A stretch of DNA of 64,000 nt from Polynucleobacter asymbioticus (GTDB taxonomy: Bacteria > Pseudomonadota > Gammaproteobacteria > Burkholderiales > Burkholderiaceae): contig NZ_CP061297.1 in assembly GCF_018687575.1 (NCBI RefSeq), positions 1,774,369-1,838,368 on the forward strand. Reading direction: 5' to 3'. Position numbers and translations under genes: made by a program. Positions 1-10,069 of this stretch are shown piece by piece. Under the pieces are notes generated by a model. It saw only the letters and a program-made list of their open reading frames with translations, was not told the DNA's origin and searched no databases. Every line of letters starts with the position of its first letter. Within the stretch, counting starts at the first letter, position 1.

Positions 1-431
1 TGGTGGAAGAAGGTCGGGCCTATCCCAATATGCATTTCGTGCCAACTAACCTGAATGGCGTTCGCCAGATGACGCGGGCGCTGACACGTGGAGAAGCCAT
101 TGGCATTCTTCCAGATCAAGTGCCTAGTGGCGGCGAAGGAGTTTGGGTACCCTTTTTCGGGCGCCCCGCCTATACAACCCCACTTCCTGCTCGCTTAGCC
201 AATCGCAATAACACGCCGGTTGTGATGTTTACCGCTAAACGCAAAGGCCTTGGTAAAGGCTGGCTAATGCAGGCCAAGAGATTAGCGCCGCTCTCCGAAG
301 ACTCCATGCTTGCTGCTGCAGAACTCAATGTCGCAATTGAAAATGCGATCCTAGTTGCACCCAATCAATTCATCTGGGCCTATAACCGCTACAAACATCC
401 CAGCGGAGCAGAATTACCACCAAGCAATTAG
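1..431 (+). CDS. LpxL/HtrB-family lipid A acyltransferase, C-terminal part (5' end outside window)
   Basis: Open reading frame running in from before base 1; only about 143 C-terminal residues are visible, so any apparent GTG start at base 3 is internal. The residues GVRQMTRAL, GEAIGILPDQ, GVWVPFFGRP and the closing FIWAYNRYKHP match the second half of Kdo-dependent lauroyl/myristoyl transferases, inner-membrane enzymes that put secondary acyl chains on lipid A. The catalytic His-x4-Asp/Glu motif would lie upstream. It is followed after 25 bases by a second member of the same family, so the two are likely co-transcribed. The family is clear; the acyl chain used and the paralogue identity (LpxL or LpxM) are not determinable here. 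Confidence 0.85.
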   Translation, partial: VEEGRAYPNMHFVPTNLNGVRQMTRALTRGEAIGILPDQVPSGGEGVWVPFFGRPAYTTPLPARLANRNNTPVVMFTAKRKGLGKGWLMQAKRLAPLSEDSMLAAAELNVAIENAILVAPNQFIWAYNRYKHPSGAELPPSN

Positions 432-456
432 TTAATAAATTTATAATTTATTCAAC

Positions 457-1356
457 ATGACCTGGTTACAAAACGTTTTTAATTTCCTAGCGCTGAACTT
501 ATTGCGTCTTTTTGCCTTTCTACCTTACACCCTCACCATCTATATTGGTTACGGGCTTGGCTGGCTAGCTGCCCATATTCCGAACGAACGTGCCAAGGTC
601 GTAAAAACTAACCTGCGTTTGTGTTTCCCCAATCTGAGCGAAGATGAAATTGATGCACTTGCACTAGAGCACTGGAAGTTATTTGGACGTAGCGTAATTG
701 AGCGAAGTCGTATCTGGCTTGGCAGTGGAAAGCAGATTACTGACATCGTCACCATCAACTCTGCGATTACGCTTGGCGATCGTAAGCCGAGACTCTTAAT
801 CAACCCCCACTTCGTAGGACTCGAGGGCGGCTTCATGGCACTCTCCGTTTTAGCAAGTCAGCATGATTGGCCGCGCGGTGCGGGACTCTACCAGAACATG
901 AAGAACCCATTCTTTAATCAAAAGATGATTGAATGGAGAAATCGCTTCGGCGGCAAATCCATTGAGCGTCAAAGTCGCTTACGTGATTTGATTCGGGAAA
1001 TTCAAACGGGTAACTTTATTTTTATTGCGCCTGACATTGATCTCGGACCACGCGACTCTGTTTTCGTGCCGTTCTTTGGAATTCAAACTAACACGATCAC
1101 TTCAGTCTCTCGCTTAGCCAGACTGAGTGGCGCAGAAGTCTGTCTCATGACTACAACCTTAAATCCGGATCGCAAAGCGTATACCTGCAACATCAGCGCA
1201 CCACTTCCCAACTTCCCAACGGATGATGTGGAAGCCGATACTGCACGCCTGAATAAATATATCGAAGACCTTGTTCGAGAAAGGCCAGCGGAGTACTATT
1301 GGGTACATAAACGCTTCAAACATCGGCCGCCTGGCGAGCCAAATCTTTACAACTAA
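457..1356 (+). CDS. LpxL/LpxM-family lipid A secondary acyltransferase
   Basis: 299 residues, the usual length for lysophospholipid acyltransferases of lipid A synthesis. It has an N-terminal hydrophobic segment (about residues 5-40), a catalytic-type HFVGLE (His-x4-Glu) near residue 118, a FIAPDIDLG block near residue 190, VFVPFFGI, and the closing [12 protein letters not shown]. The enzyme should work at the cytoplasmic face of the inner membrane, transferring a fatty acyl chain from acyl-ACP to Kdo-lipid A precursor. It lies 25 bases after another family member and 11 bases before dapF. By eye it is well over half identical to the third copy at 23637-24524, so these two are recent paralogues. 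Confidence 0.9.
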   Translation: MTWLQNVFNFLALNLLRLFAFLPYTLTIYIGYGLGWLAAHIPNERAKVVKTNLRLCFPNLSEDEIDALALEHWKLFGRSVIERSRIWLGSGKQITDIVTINSAITLGDRKPRLLINPHFVGLEGGFMALSVLASQHDWPRGAGLYQNMKNPFFNQKMIEWRNRFGGKSIERQSRLRDLIREIQTGNFIFIAPDIDLGPRDSVFVPFFGIQTNTITSVSRLARLSGAEVCLMTTTLNPDRKAYTCNISAPLPNFPTDDVEADTARLNKYIEDLVRERPAEYYWVHKRFKHRPPGEPNLYN

Positions 1357-1367
1357 TTGGAATTCTT

Positions 1368-2270
1368 TTGAGTACGAATTTAAACAAGCCAGCACGTACT
1401 TTACGCTTCACCAAAATGCATGGTGCCGGCAATGATTTCATTGTGCTCAATGGGATTGATCAAGATCTCGGTGGCATTACACGTGAGCAGTGGCAAAAAC
1501 TAGCTCATCGCCAATTTGGAATTGGTGCTGATCAAATTCTGCTGGTTGAAAAAGCCACACGTCCTGATGCTGATTTTCGTTATCGTATTTTTAATTCTGA
1601 TGGCGGTGAAGTTGAGCAATGCGGTAATGGTTCACGTTGCTTTGTTCGCTTTGTACTTGACCAAGGCCTTTCCACAAAGAACCCTTTGCGCGTAGAGGTA
1701 GCGCATACCGTTCTCACCTTGAGATCTCATGATGATGGTCAAGTAGAGGTGGATATGGGCGCGCCGATTTTTGAGCACAGCCAAATTCCTTTTAACGCAA
1801 ACGGCTTAGCAAGTAAGCAAGAGTTCCATGAGATGCTCTATGCGCTGCCGATTGCTACGCCCGCTCCACACGACAGCTGGATCGGCGTTGTATCGATGGG
1901 TAACCCCCATGCCGTGCAAGTAGTCGGTGATGTTGATAGCGCGCCCGTACTCGAAGAAGGTCCATCGATCGAAAAGGATGCAGCATTTCCGAAAAGAGTT
2001 AACGCGGGCTATATGCAGATCCTTAATCGCAATGAAATCAAGTTGCGTGTCTACGAGCGTGGTGCTGGTGAGACTCTCGCTTGTGGCACTGGTGCGTGCG
2101 CTGCAGTAGTCTCGGGTATTCGTCGTGGTTTACTCGACTCCCCCGTCAAAGTACATACACGGGGTGGCGATTTGATAGTTGCCTGGGGTGGCATGATCAA
2201 CGAAGTAGCTCAGAGCGTCATCATGACTGGGCCAGCCATTACCGTGTTCGAAGGCGAAACAGCAATCTAA
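1368..2270 (+). CDS. dapF: Diaminopimelate epimerase
   Basis: Converts LL- to meso-diaminopimelate for lysine and peptidoglycan synthesis, without cofactor. The two catalytic cysteines are visible in CGNGSRC (about residue 87) and CGTGACA (about residue 235), and the family signature MHGAGNDF is near residue 17. The best start is TTG at 1368, giving a 300-residue protein; the next ATG falls inside MHGAGNDF and would remove the first strand. It follows the acyltransferase gene by 11 bases and probably shares its mRNA. The stop codon is built into a hairpin shared with the convergent pyrE gene. Confidence 0.97.
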   Translation: MSTNLNKPARTLRFTKMHGAGNDFIVLNGIDQDLGGITREQWQKLAHRQFGIGADQILLVEKATRPDADFRYRIFNSDGGEVEQCGNGSRCFVRFVLDQGLSTKNPLRVEVAHTVLTLRSHDDGQVEVDMGAPIFEHSQIPFNANGLASKQEFHEMLYALPIATPAPHDSWIGVVSMGNPHAVQVVGDVDSAPVLEEGPSIEKDAAFPKRVNAGYMQILNRNEIKLRVYERGAGETLACGTGACAAVVSGIRRGLLDSPVKVHTRGGDLIVAWGGMINEVAQSVIMTGPAITVFEGETAI

Positions 2271-2293
2271 AGAGCTGAGCTGCTCTTTAGATT
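2264..2293. terminator. Bidirectional hairpin between dapF and pyrE
   Basis: Perfect 12-base inverted repeat (AATCTAAAGAGC, then its complement) around a 6-base loop. The arms contain the dapF stop codon and the last base pairs of pyrE, so the structure can end transcription from both converging genes. Confidence 0.8.
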
Positions 2294-2960
2294 AAATCCC
2301 GTATTTCTCGCGATAAGCTTTTACTGCTGGTAGATAGTTAGTTAACTCGGTATTGCTGGAAGCAGTTAAGAAAGCCATCAAGTCTGCCAAGTTCGCAATT
2401 GCCACTACCGGCAACCCAAACTCTTGTTCGACAGCTTGCACTGCGGACTTATCGCCAATCTCCGTAGCAGTCCCTGATTTTTCCATACGATCTAAAGCAA
2501 TTAATACCGCCGCTGGTTCAGCACCTGCATCGCGAATGAGTTTTACAGACTCTCTCACCGAAGTCCCAGCTGAAATCACATCGTCAATGATGACTACTTT
2601 GCCTTTGACTGGGGCACCTACCAATGAACCGCCCTCACCATGGTCTTTGGCTTCTTTACGGTTATAGGCATAAGGCACATTACGGCCCGCATCGGCCAAA
2701 GCGATTGCAGTGGCAGCAGCTAAAGTGATGCCTTTATAGGCTGGCCCATAAAGCATGTCGTATTGCAGGCCAGATTCTTGCAGGGCTTTAGCGTAATAAC
2801 GACCTAAGGCACTAAGGCGAGCACCATCATTGAATCCACCCGCATTAAAGAAATAAGGGGAAAGGCGCCCTGCTTTAGTTTTAAACTCCCCAAACGACAA
2901 AACATTTGCCTCTAAGGCGAATTGAATAAAGTTATCTTGATTAGAATTTTTTGAGCTCAT
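2292..2960 (-). CDS. pyrE: Orotate phosphoribosyltransferase
   Basis: 222 residues. Adds phosphoribose from PRPP to orotate to make orotidine 5'-phosphate in pyrimidine synthesis, in the cytosol. The PRPP-binding loop VVIIDDVISAGTS (about residue 120-132) is the phosphoribosyltransferase signature; the N-terminal SPYFFNAGGF and LYGPAYKGI blocks are typical of PyrE, and the flexible catalytic loop YNRKEAKDHGEGG is present. It is transcribed away from xthA, whose ATG lies only 8 bases from the pyrE ATG, so the two promoters must overlap the neighbouring coding sequences or be very compact. Confidence 0.97.
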   Translation of the reverse strand: MSSKNSNQDNFIQFALEANVLSFGEFKTKAGRLSPYFFNAGGFNDGARLSALGRYYAKALQESGLQYDMLYGPAYKGITLAAATAIALADAGRNVPYAYNRKEAKDHGEGGSLVGAPVKGKVVIIDDVISAGTSVRESVKLIRDAGAEPAAVLIALDRMEKSGTATEIGDKSAVQAVEQEFGLPVVAIANLADLMAFLTASSNTELTNYLPAVKAYREKYGI

Positions 2961-2968
2961 AGGCCTAT

Positions 2969-3751
2969 ATGTTACGCATCATTTCTGCCAACCTCAACGG
3001 TATCCGTTCTGCAGTCAAAAAAGGCTTTCTGCCTTGGGTTGTAAAGCAAAAAGCAGACTTTGTCTGTATGCAGGAGCTCAAAGCTCAACAGGACGATTTG
3101 GAGAGTGCCATCCTTAATCCAGATGGCCTGCATGGCTTCTTTCATCATGCTGAGAAAAAGGGTTACAGCGGTTGTGGCATCTATACCCCTCACAAGCCTG
3201 ATGAGGTGCTCTATGGCTATGGCAATGAAGAGTTTGATGCTGAGGGGCGCTATGTAGAGGCCCGCTTCAAGAATCTCTCAGTAATCTCGGTATATATGCC
3301 CTCAGGCTCAAGCTCGCCAGAAAGGCAGGAGGCGAAATATCGTTATCTAGATTCTTTCTTGCCACACCTAGTGGAGCTCAAAAATTCAGGGCGTGAGATT
3401 GTGCTGTGCGGGGATGTCAATATTGCCCATAACGAGATTGACCTCAAAAACTGGAAAGGCAACCTAAAGAATTCAGGATTTTTACCCGAAGAGCGCGCTT
3501 GGCTAAGCAACTTATTTGGCAAAGTCGGTTACGTAGATGTCTATAGAAAGCTAGAGCCCGAAGCAGCAGAGTCCTGCTACACCTGGTGGAGTAATCGGGG
3601 TCAAGCTTATGCAAAGAACGTGGGCTGGCGCATCGACTATCACATCACCACACCAGGGATTGCAGCAAGCGCCAAAAATACTGCTGTATATAAAGATGAG
3701 CGCTTCTCAGATCACGCTCCACTCACAGTGGATTACGACTGGTCTATTTAG
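2969..3751 (+). CDS. xthA: Exodeoxyribonuclease III
   Basis: 260 residues of the endonuclease/exonuclease/phosphatase fold. Cleaves abasic sites and 3' blocks in DNA base-excision repair. Visible active-site blocks: SANLNGIRSA at the N-terminus, QELKAQ (metal-binding Glu) near residue 36, CGDVNIAHNEID near residue 147, and the closing SDHAPLTVDYD with the catalytic Asp-His. Its last 8 bases overlap the 3' end of the convergent ampG-like gene. Pairing with pyrE head to head is a layout often seen in related genomes (recalled, not checked). Confidence 0.96.
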   Translation: MLRIISANLNGIRSAVKKGFLPWVVKQKADFVCMQELKAQQDDLESAILNPDGLHGFFHHAEKKGYSGCGIYTPHKPDEVLYGYGNEEFDAEGRYVEARFKNLSVISVYMPSGSSSPERQEAKYRYLDSFLPHLVELKNSGREIVLCGDVNIAHNEIDLKNWKGNLKNSGFLPEERAWLSNLFGKVGYVDVYRKLEPEAAESCYTWWSNRGQAYAKNVGWRIDYHITTPGIAASAKNTAVYKDERFSDHAPLTVDYDWSI

Positions 3752-5078
3752 CGACTTGTGAATCGTGCTTTTTAAACTCCACTACTTTGAATTGAATAGT
3801 GAGCCAAATCAGAATTAATACTGGTGCACCAATAATTGCAGTACTAATAAAAAAGTTTGAATAGCCAAAGTTATTTACAAATACGCCTGAGAATCCAGCT
3901 AACCACTTTGGTAATAAGAGCATCATCGAACTAAATAATGCGTACTGGGTTGCGGAATATTGAATGTTTGTCAGCGCTGATAGGAATGCGATAAACGCAG
4001 CTGTAGCAATTCCGGAACTGAGATTGTCAGCAGAGATAACCCAGATCAGCCCATGCAAGTCATGGCCCTGTGTCGCAAGCCAAGCAAATAATAAATTGCT
4101 GACGGCCGATAAAATTGCGCCCAAGAACAAGATGCGCATGACACCAAAGCGCAAAGTGAGCACGCCGCCCACGAATGCGCCCACTAAGGTCATCACCACA
4201 CCAAAAACCTTACTAACTGCTGCAACTTCATCTTTGGTGTAACCCATGTCTACGTAAAACGGATTGGCCATAATGCCCATCACTACATCACTAATACGAT
4301 AGATGGCGATTAAGGACAAAATCAAAATAGCATGCCAGCCATAGCGCTTGATGAAATCTGCAAAGGGCTCAATGAGGGTTTGATGTAGCCATGCCCTTGT
4401 ATTACGGGCTTTTGCAAGCTCAATGCGAATGGGCTCTTTACTAAACAAAGTGGTGACAACACCCACACCAATCGAGAGCGCCATGCAAAGATAAGCAAAT
4501 TGCCATGCAGCTGGGTCGTAGCCAGTAAGACCAGATTCAGCGCGGGCAGCCAACCAGAGAACACCGGCACCAGACCAAATCAATGCGAGGCGATAACCTG
4601 TTTGATAGGTCGCAGCCAATGCGGCCTGATGGTCGCTATCGGCAGACTCAATACGAAAAGCATCTAATGCAATGTCTTGGGTTGCAGAACCAAAAGCGAC
4701 TAGGAGCGCGCACCACACAATCGGCGTCAACTGAACCTTGGGATCAATACTTGCCATACCCACTAGACCCAGAACAATCAGCAACTGCGCAAACAGCAGC
4801 CAGCCACGCCTTCTGCCAAATAAATTGGATAGCAAGGGAATGGATAGTCGATCTACCAGAGGGGCCCACATCCACTTAAACGCGTAGATTAAGCCAACCC
4901 AAGTGAGGTAACCAATGGTGCTGCGATCAATACCCGCCTCTCTTAACCAAAAGCTGAGTGTTCCTAAAATCAGTAGTAGGGGTAGGCCTGCAGAAAAGCC
5001 CAAGAAGAGCATTCGAAGACATGGCCATTCGAGATAAACCCGAAAGTCTTTCAGCCAGGACTGGGCGCTACTAAGCAC
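3744..5078 (-). CDS. ampG: AmpG-family muropeptide permease (MFS)
   Basis: 444 residues with about 12 to 14 predicted membrane helices. The N-terminal FLGFSAGLPLLLILGTLSFW and GYLTWVGLIYAFKWMWAPL blocks are characteristic of AmpG, the inner-membrane importer of anhydromuropeptides for peptidoglycan recycling. AFGSATQDIALDAFRIE near residue 130 is the family's loop signature. Starts inside the end of metW (8-base overlap), so it is probably translated from the metX-metW mRNA. The substrate is inferred from the family. Confidence 0.9.
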   Translation of the reverse strand: MLSSAQSWLKDFRVYLEWPCLRMLFLGFSAGLPLLLILGTLSFWLREAGIDRSTIGYLTWVGLIYAFKWMWAPLVDRLSIPLLSNLFGRRRGWLLFAQLLIVLGLVGMASIDPKVQLTPIVWCALLVAFGSATQDIALDAFRIESADSDHQAALAATYQTGYRLALIWSGAGVLWLAARAESGLTGYDPAAWQFAYLCMALSIGVGVVTTLFSKEPIRIELAKARNTRAWLHQTLIEPFADFIKRYGWHAILILSLIAIYRISDVVMGIMANPFYVDMGYTKDEVAAVSKVFGVVMTLVGAFVGGVLTLRFGVMRILFLGAILSAVSNLLFAWLATQGHDLHGLIWVISADNLSSGIATAAFIAFLSALTNIQYSATQYALFSSMMLLLPKWLAGFSGVFVNNFGYSNFFISTAIIGAPVLILIWLTIQFKVVEFKKHDSQVAK

Positions 5079-5652
5079 GTCGAACGCGGAACAGCGCTAG
5101 GCTTCCAAAAAGATTAGGCATCAAAGTAACCTGACGACCCTCATGCAAAATGCATTGATCCAGTATCTGCAAGCCCAAGCTCGAAGCTAGCTTTTCAAAA
5201 TCGGCCACCGTGAGAACACGTACGTTAGGTGTGTTGTACCACTGGTATGGCAAGCTCTTAGAGACAGGCATGCGACCAAAGCCAACAGCCAGGCGATGAG
5301 ACCAATGGCCAAAGTTTGGAAATGAAACAATCGACTCTTTACCAACTCGAACCACTTCACGCAAGATCTTTTCAGTTTCATGAATGGTTTGTAATGTCTG
5401 GGAAAGCACTACCGTATCAAAGCTATGATTCTCAAAGAGCGCTAAGCCGCCTTCCAGATTTTGCTGAATGACGTTCAAGCCTTTTTGTACACAAGACAGC
5501 ACGCGCGCATCATCAATTTCAACTCCATAAGCGTGCACCGGTTTTTGCTTTTGCAAATACTCCAAGAAGCTTCCGTCACCACAGCCAAGATCCAACACTT
5601 CACTATTGGGCGCAATCCAATTCGCTATTGCGGCAAAGTCTGCGCGCTTCAT
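5071..5652 (-). CDS. metW: MetW, methionine biosynthesis protein
   Basis: 193 residues with a methyltransferase-like fold: the SAM-binding type motif [12 protein letters not shown] is near residue 20, followed by GVEIDD and SQTLQTIHE. MetW is known as the partner of MetX and is needed for full homoserine acyltransferase activity in many proteobacteria. The 4-base overlap with the metX stop supports translational coupling. Motifs [11 protein letters not shown] and [11 protein letters not shown] are MetW hallmarks. Whether it has catalytic methyltransferase activity of its own is not known. Confidence 0.95.
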   Translation of the reverse strand: MKRADFAAIANWIAPNSEVLDLGCGDGSFLEYLQKQKPVHAYGVEIDDARVLSCVQKGLNVIQQNLEGGLALFENHSFDTVVLSQTLQTIHETEKILREVVRVGKESIVSFPNFGHWSHRLAVGFGRMPVSKSLPYQWYNTPNVRVLTVADFEKLASSLGLQILDQCILHEGRQVTLMPNLFGSLALFRVRRA

Positions 5653-6788
5653 GATTGAGCCTCTAGCATTTGTTCAAAATAAGCACGAATCAGATTGTGA
5701 TATCTCGGATCATCTAATAAGAAAGCATCATGCCCATGTGGTGCATCAATCTCTGCATAACTGACCTCACTCTTATTGCTGAGTAAAGACTCCACAATTT
5801 CACGACTGCGATTAGGCGGGAAACGCCAATCGGTGGAAAAGCTTACGACTAAAAACTTGGCTTGCACTTCAGCAAGGGCGCGATTCAAGCTACCCTCATA
5901 ACGACGAGAAGGGTCAAAGTAATCTAGCGCTCGGGTAATCAGTAAATAAGTATTGGCATCAAAGTAAGTGGAGAACTTATCGCCTTGGTGGCGCAAATAA
6001 CTTTCTACCTCAAATTCCACATCAAAGCTGAAGCGGTAGTCTTGGGATTCACCGCTAGGTCTTTGTAACTCGCGCCCAAACTTTTCTGCCATGTCATCAT
6101 CTGACAGGTAGGTAATGTGCCCAACCATGCGAGCTAGTCTGAGGCCGCGCTTTGGCACTACGCCATGTTCGTAGTAGTTACCACCATGAAAATCCGGGTC
6201 AGACAAAATGGCATTACGAGCCACTTCATTAAATGCAATGTTCTGCGCGCTCAGTTTTGGTGTCGAAGCAATGACCAAGCAATGGGCAAGTCGTTTTGGG
6301 AACTGGATAGACCAAGCTAATGCTTGCATACCACCCAAGCTTCCACCCATTACCGCAGCAAAACGACGAATGCCCAACTTATCAGCTAAACGCGCCTGAG
6401 TATTCACCCAATCTTCCACCGTGATCACTGGGAAATCTGCGCCATAAGGCTTACTGGTGGCCGGATTGATACTCATTGGCCCAGTGGATCCGAAGCAAGA
6501 ACCTAAGTTGTTAACGCCGATAACAAAGAAGTGATTTGTATCTACTGGCTTACCTGGCCCAATCATGTTGTCCCACCAGCCGATATCTTTTGCATCATCG
6601 GGATTGGGTCCAGCCACGTGGTGTGATGCATTCAGCGCATGACAAACCAGCACGGCATTACTTTTATCGGCATTGAGCTTGCCGTAGGTTTCAATAACTA
6701 AATCGTAGCCCGATAAGATGGCGCCACTTTGCAAAGGCAAGGGCTCGGCAAAATGGATAGTGTTTCTAGAGAGATGTAGCTCGCTCAT
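5649..6788 (-). CDS. metX: Homoserine O-acyltransferase
   Basis: 379 residues, alpha/beta-hydrolase fold. Activates homoserine by O-acylation, the first committed step of methionine synthesis. The nucleophile Ser is in [10 protein letters not shown] (about residue 149), and the catalytic His is in DAPHGHDAF near the C-terminus. The substrate may be acetyl- or succinyl-CoA; the sequence class alone does not settle this. It overlaps slmA by 4 bases upstream and metW by 4 bases downstream, giving a tight slmA-metX-metW-ampG unit. Confidence 0.96.
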   Translation of the reverse strand: MSELHLSRNTIHFAEPLPLQSGAILSGYDLVIETYGKLNADKSNAVLVCHALNASHHVAGPNPDDAKDIGWWDNMIGPGKPVDTNHFFVIGVNNLGSCFGSTGPMSINPATSKPYGADFPVITVEDWVNTQARLADKLGIRRFAAVMGGSLGGMQALAWSIQFPKRLAHCLVIASTPKLSAQNIAFNEVARNAILSDPDFHGGNYYEHGVVPKRGLRLARMVGHITYLSDDDMAEKFGRELQRPSGESQDYRFSFDVEFEVESYLRHQGDKFSTYFDANTYLLITRALDYFDPSRRYEGSLNRALAEVQAKFLVVSFSTDWRFPPNRSREIVESLLSNKSEVSYAEIDAPHGHDAFLLDDPRYHNLIRAYFEQMLEAQS

Positions 6789-7459
6789 TCGGACAGAAGA
6801 ATACGAAGACTAATATCAGATGCTTCGGTTGGAAGCTTCTTAAAGCCGCTACGCGCAAAACGGTGCCAGCGCCCCAAAACATAACTCATCAACATTGCTG
6901 CGCGAATACTAACTTCATCTTGAGATACGTTTGCCCAGTTACCACCCTGAGTTTGCGCAATGCGCAGTGCTTGCTTTAAGGATGCCTCTACACGATCAAG
7001 CACCTGTGTAATACGGTCTTGCAAGCGATCATCTTCCTGCAAGAGTGCGTCACCTAGAAGAACACGAGTCATGCCAGGATTCTTTTCAGCGAAGAACAAA
7101 AGCATCTGCAAAATGCCACGAGCTTGGGCAAGTCCGGATTCTTCTTTTTGATTAATCTGATTAATCAAACCAAAAACGGTTTGTTCAATAAACGAAATCA
7201 AGCCTTCAAACATCTGCGCCTTACTGGCGAAATGTCGATAGAGTGCCGCTTCTGAAACTTGAATTTTTGCCGCTAATGCCGCAGTGGTGACGCGCTCACC
7301 CTTAGGGTTTTGCAACATCTCGGCCAATACTTGCAAGATTTGCAAACGGCGCTCGCCAGGGCGTGGACGCTTACGTGTCTTACCCTCTTCAGCAACTGTT
7401 GCCTCGATCTCTGATGCACTAGGGTCTAAAGAATCACGCATGTCTATATCTCTTATCAA
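6785..7459 (-). CDS. slmA: TetR-family nucleoid occlusion factor SlmA
   Basis: 224 residues. The helix-turn-helix [24 protein letters not shown] (within about residues 55-80) and the following [22 protein letters not shown] and [16 protein letters not shown] segments resemble E. coli SlmA along the whole length. SlmA binds chromosomal sites and blocks FtsZ polymerisation over the nucleoid. A basic N-terminal extension of about 35 residues ([12 protein letters not shown]) precedes the domain. Located between argB and metX in a leftward run with a 3-base gap and a 4-base overlap. A different TetR target cannot be excluded. Confidence 0.85.
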   Translation of the reverse strand: MIRDIDMRDSLDPSASEIEATVAEEGKTRKRPRPGERRLQILQVLAEMLQNPKGERVTTAALAAKIQVSEAALYRHFASKAQMFEGLISFIEQTVFGLINQINQKEESGLAQARGILQMLLFFAEKNPGMTRVLLGDALLQEDDRLQDRITQVLDRVEASLKQALRIAQTQGGNWANVSQDEVSIRAAMLMSYVLGRWHRFARSGFKKLPTEASDISLRILLSE

Positions 7460-7462
7460 CTC

Positions 7463-8365
7463 TTAACGAGAGCGAATCATTGTTCCAAAAGCTTGCTCTG
7501 TCAGAATTTCTAACAACAAAGAGTGCTCAATTCGGCCATCAATAATATGAACAGAATTCACGCCACTCTTGGCCGCATCTAATGCAGAAGAAATTTTTGG
7601 CAACATACCGCCAGAAATCGTGCCATCAGCAAAGAGGCCATCAATTTCACGTGCGGTCAGGTCTGTTAAGAGCGTGCCATTTTTATCCATCACACCAGGA
7701 ATGTTGGTCATCATGACCAATTTCTCTGCATGAAGAATTTCCGCCATCTTGCCAGCCACCAAGTCAGCATTAATGTTGTATGCCTGACCTTCTTCGCTAA
7801 ATCCAATTGGGGAGATCACCGGAATAAAGGCATCGTCTTGCAATGCTTTAACCACTGCCGGATTAATGGCTTCGATTTCGCCAACAAAACCTAAATCAAT
7901 CGTTGCACCAGCCTTCTTTTCATCGGCAACAAACATTTTCTTCGCCCGAATCAAACCACCGTCTTTACCAGTCAAACCAACGGCCTGGCCGCCAAAGTGA
8001 TTGATCAACATCACGATGTCTTGCTGCACCTCACCGCCGAGGACCCACTCCACCACTTCCATGGTTTCTTCATCAGTTACACGCATACCTTGAATGAAGG
8101 TGCCGGTCTTACCAATCTTCTTGAGGGCCTCATCAATTTGCGGTCCACCACCATGAACGACGACTGGGTTCATACCAACCAGTTTCAGCAAGATGACATC
8201 GCGCGCAAAACTTTCTTTAAGGCGCTCCTCAACCATTGCATTCCCACCATACTTAATCACGATAGTCTTACCGTGGTACGCACGAATATAAGGCAAGGCC
8301 TCGGCCAAAATCTCCGCCTTCAGTAAAGGGGAGATTTCGCTAATAGATGGAGATTGCTTGGTCAT
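7463..8365 (-). CDS. argB: Acetylglutamate kinase
   Basis: 300 residues. Phosphorylates N-acetylglutamate in arginine synthesis. Motifs: [12 protein letters not shown] (ATP-binding Lys-Gly-Gly) near residue 32, [11 protein letters not shown] near residue 68, [28 protein letters not shown] (substrate binding) and [12 protein letters not shown]. The length and the N-terminal [14 protein letters not shown] helix fit the arginine-sensitive hexameric class, but feedback inhibition is an inference. Follows dksA leftward with a 26-base gap. Confidence 0.97.
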   Translation of the reverse strand: MTKQSPSISEISPLLKAEILAEALPYIRAYHGKTIVIKYGGNAMVEERLKESFARDVILLKLVGMNPVVVHGGGPQIDEALKKIGKTGTFIQGMRVTDEETMEVVEWVLGGEVQQDIVMLINHFGGQAVGLTGKDGGLIRAKKMFVADEKKAGATIDLGFVGEIEAINPAVVKALQDDAFIPVISPIGFSEEGQAYNINADLVAGKMAEILHAEKLVMMTNIPGVMDKNGTLLTDLTAREIDGLFADGTISGGMLPKISSALDAAKSGVNSVHIIDGRIEHSLLLEILTEQAFGTMIRSR

Positions 8366-8391
8366 TGCTACTTTTTTATTTGATCTGGTAA

Positions 8392-8880
8392 TTAATCGCC
8401 AAACAACTTTTGACGAAGCTCACGACGCTCTTGTGCCTCGAGAGAAAGATTGGCTGTTGGGCGTGCAATTAAACGGTTCAAACCAATTGGCTCACCAGTT
8501 TCTTCACACCAACCGTAATCACCAGACTCAATACGAGCCAAAGCCTGCTCTACTTTTTTCAACAGCTTGCGCTCACGATCGCGTGTGCGCAACTCAAGAG
8601 CGTGCTCTTCTTCAATCGTTGCACGATCCGCAGGATCAGGAACCAAAATGTTTTCACGTAAATGCTCTGTAGTTTCAGAAGCATTTTTCAAAATATCGTC
8701 TTTTAAGGTCAGAAGCTTTTGACGGAAAAAATCGAGCTGAGCTGCATTCATATAGTCCTTTTCGGACATCTTGAGCAATTCAACCTCTGTTAAAGGAGCA
8801 CCCTTAGCAACCTTTGCACTTGCTGCCTTAGAAGGCGCCTTTGCTGTAGCTGAAGATTTCGTTGGTGTTTTTACAGTCAT
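8392..8880 (-). CDS. dksA: DksA, RNA polymerase-binding transcription factor, zinc-poor type
   Basis: 162 residues. Binds in the RNA polymerase secondary channel and works with ppGpp. An Ala/Lys-rich N-terminal tail of about 40 residues is followed by [15 protein letters not shown], the coiled coil with the acidic tip [11 protein letters not shown], and the globular end [22 protein letters not shown]. Of the four zinc-binding cysteines of E. coli DksA only the first is kept; the others are Thr, Ser and Ala. This single-cysteine form is, to my knowledge, common in alpha- and betaproteobacteria. The upstream 113 bases hold its promoter and a CAATATT-tatc-AATATTG inverted repeat. Confidence 0.95.
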   Translation of the reverse strand: MTVKTPTKSSATAKAPSKAASAKVAKGAPLTEVELLKMSEKDYMNAAQLDFFRQKLLTLKDDILKNASETTEHLRENILVPDPADRATIEEEHALELRTRDRERKLLKKVEQALARIESGDYGWCEETGEPIGLNRLIARPTANLSLEAQERRELRQKLFGD

Positions 8881-8945
8881 TTCATTCTTTCCATGGATCT
8901 AAACCATTATTACTTCATTCTGCCAAACTTTTGCTGCGCTTTTGC

Positions 8946-8963
8946 CAATATTTATCAATATTG
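8946..8963. other. Inverted repeat between CobW gene and dksA
   Basis: CAATATT and AATATTG arms separated by TATC. It lies 31 bases after the CobW gene stop and 65 bases before the dksA start. It could be a weak hairpin or an operator; there is no T-run to support termination. Confidence 0.35.
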
Positions 8964-8993
8964 CCTGTGGCGGCGGATTGTACTTGATATTTC

Positions 8994-10055
8994 CTAGACC
9001 AAACAGCCCTCAAGCCCAGCCAGTAGGGTGTCTTTAGGCAAATCAATGCCAATAAAGACCATGCGAGTTTGCTTGGGTTCGGTGCCCCATAAACCAGCCA
9101 TATCGCTCCCCATCATCTGATGGACGCCCTGGAACACAACTTTTCGGTTACTACCCTTCACATAAAGCACGCCTTTGTAGCGCAACATCTTCTCTCCAAA
9201 GACCTCCAAAATGCCTCCCAGGAAGTCCTCTAATTTTTTATGATCAAAGGGTTTATCACTACGAAAAACGAAGGATTGGATACGGTCTGTATGCCCAGCA
9301 TGGCCATGATGATCATGACTATGGTCGTGCCCACAAGTGCTGTGATCATGGTGGTCATGGCTGTGATCGTGGCCACAATTAGCGTGATCATGATCATCTT
9401 GCCCCAAGAAGTGAGGATCAATGTCGAGCTTCGCATTCAAATTAAAGCCCTTGAGATCCAAAACAGCCTCCAAAGGAACTACCCCCTTAGAAATACCCTG
9501 AATTGGTGCGCGGGGATTCATGTGCATCAAACGATTACGTAAGGCATCCACTTCAGCAGGCGTTACTAAATCGGTCTTAGTGATGAAGATTTGATCAGCA
9601 AAGCCTACTTGACGCTGCGCTTCTTCATGCTCAGTCAGCTGTTGTGGGCCGTGCTTGGCATCCACAAGGGTGACCACCGCATCTAATACGTAATGATCTG
9701 CGACATCATCATCCATGAAGAATGTTTGCGCCACCGGGCCCGGATTGGCTACACCAGTAGTCTCAATGACAACGCGATCAAAGCTAATTTTTTTATCTTT
9801 GCGCTGTTCCCAGAGAGCGTTCAGCGCCTCAACTAAGTCACCGCGAATAGTGCAGCAAATACAACCATTGCTCATTTGCACAATATTCTCTTGATTGTCT
9901 TGAACCAAGATGTCGTTATCAATATTCTCTTCACCAAACTCGTTCTCAATCACAGCTATTTTTTTGCCATGCTCAGCAGTCAGGATGTGTTTGAGCAAAG
10001 TGGTTTTGCCGCTACCTAAAAAGCCCGTGAGAATTGTTACCGGAATTAACGCCAT
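8994..10055 (-). CDS. His-rich CobW/COG0523 GTPase (metal chaperone type)
   Basis: About 353 residues. GTPase of the G3E family: Walker A GFLGSGKTTLL near residue 14, metal-binding GCICC (CxCC motif) near residue 67, IETTGVANPGP, and TKTDL as the guanine-specificity motif. Between about residues 225 and 265 there is a His/Asp tract with two near-identical CGHDHSHDHH units, suited to binding zinc or similar metals. The C-terminal CobW domain contains QSFVFRSDKPFDHKKLEDFL. The start was set at the second of two adjacent ATGs, which is six bases from an AGGA; an upstream TTG at 10070 is less likely. Zinc allocation is inferred from the family. Confidence 0.9.
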   Translation of the reverse strand: MALIPVTILTGFLGSGKTTLLKHILTAEHGKKIAVIENEFGEENIDNDILVQDNQENIVQMSNGCICCTIRGDLVEALNALWEQRKDKKISFDRVVIETTGVANPGPVAQTFFMDDDVADHYVLDAVVTLVDAKHGPQQLTEHEEAQRQVGFADQIFITKTDLVTPAEVDALRNRLMHMNPRAPIQGISKGVVPLEAVLDLKGFNLNAKLDIDPHFLGQDDHDHANCGHDHSHDHHDHSTCGHDHSHDHHGHAGHTDRIQSFVFRSDKPFDHKKLEDFLGGILEVFGEKMLRYKGVLYVKGSNRKVVFQGVHQMMGSDMAGLWGTEPKQTRMVFIGIDLPKDTLLAGLEGCLV

Positions 10056-10069
10056 CATTGATCCTATCA

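Noticed and set aside
9290..9400. Repeated gatcatgatcatg-like units that look like tandem DNA repeats, and methionine-rich reading frames opposite
   Set aside because: These are codons for the His/Asp tract of the CobW protein; the other frames are shadows.
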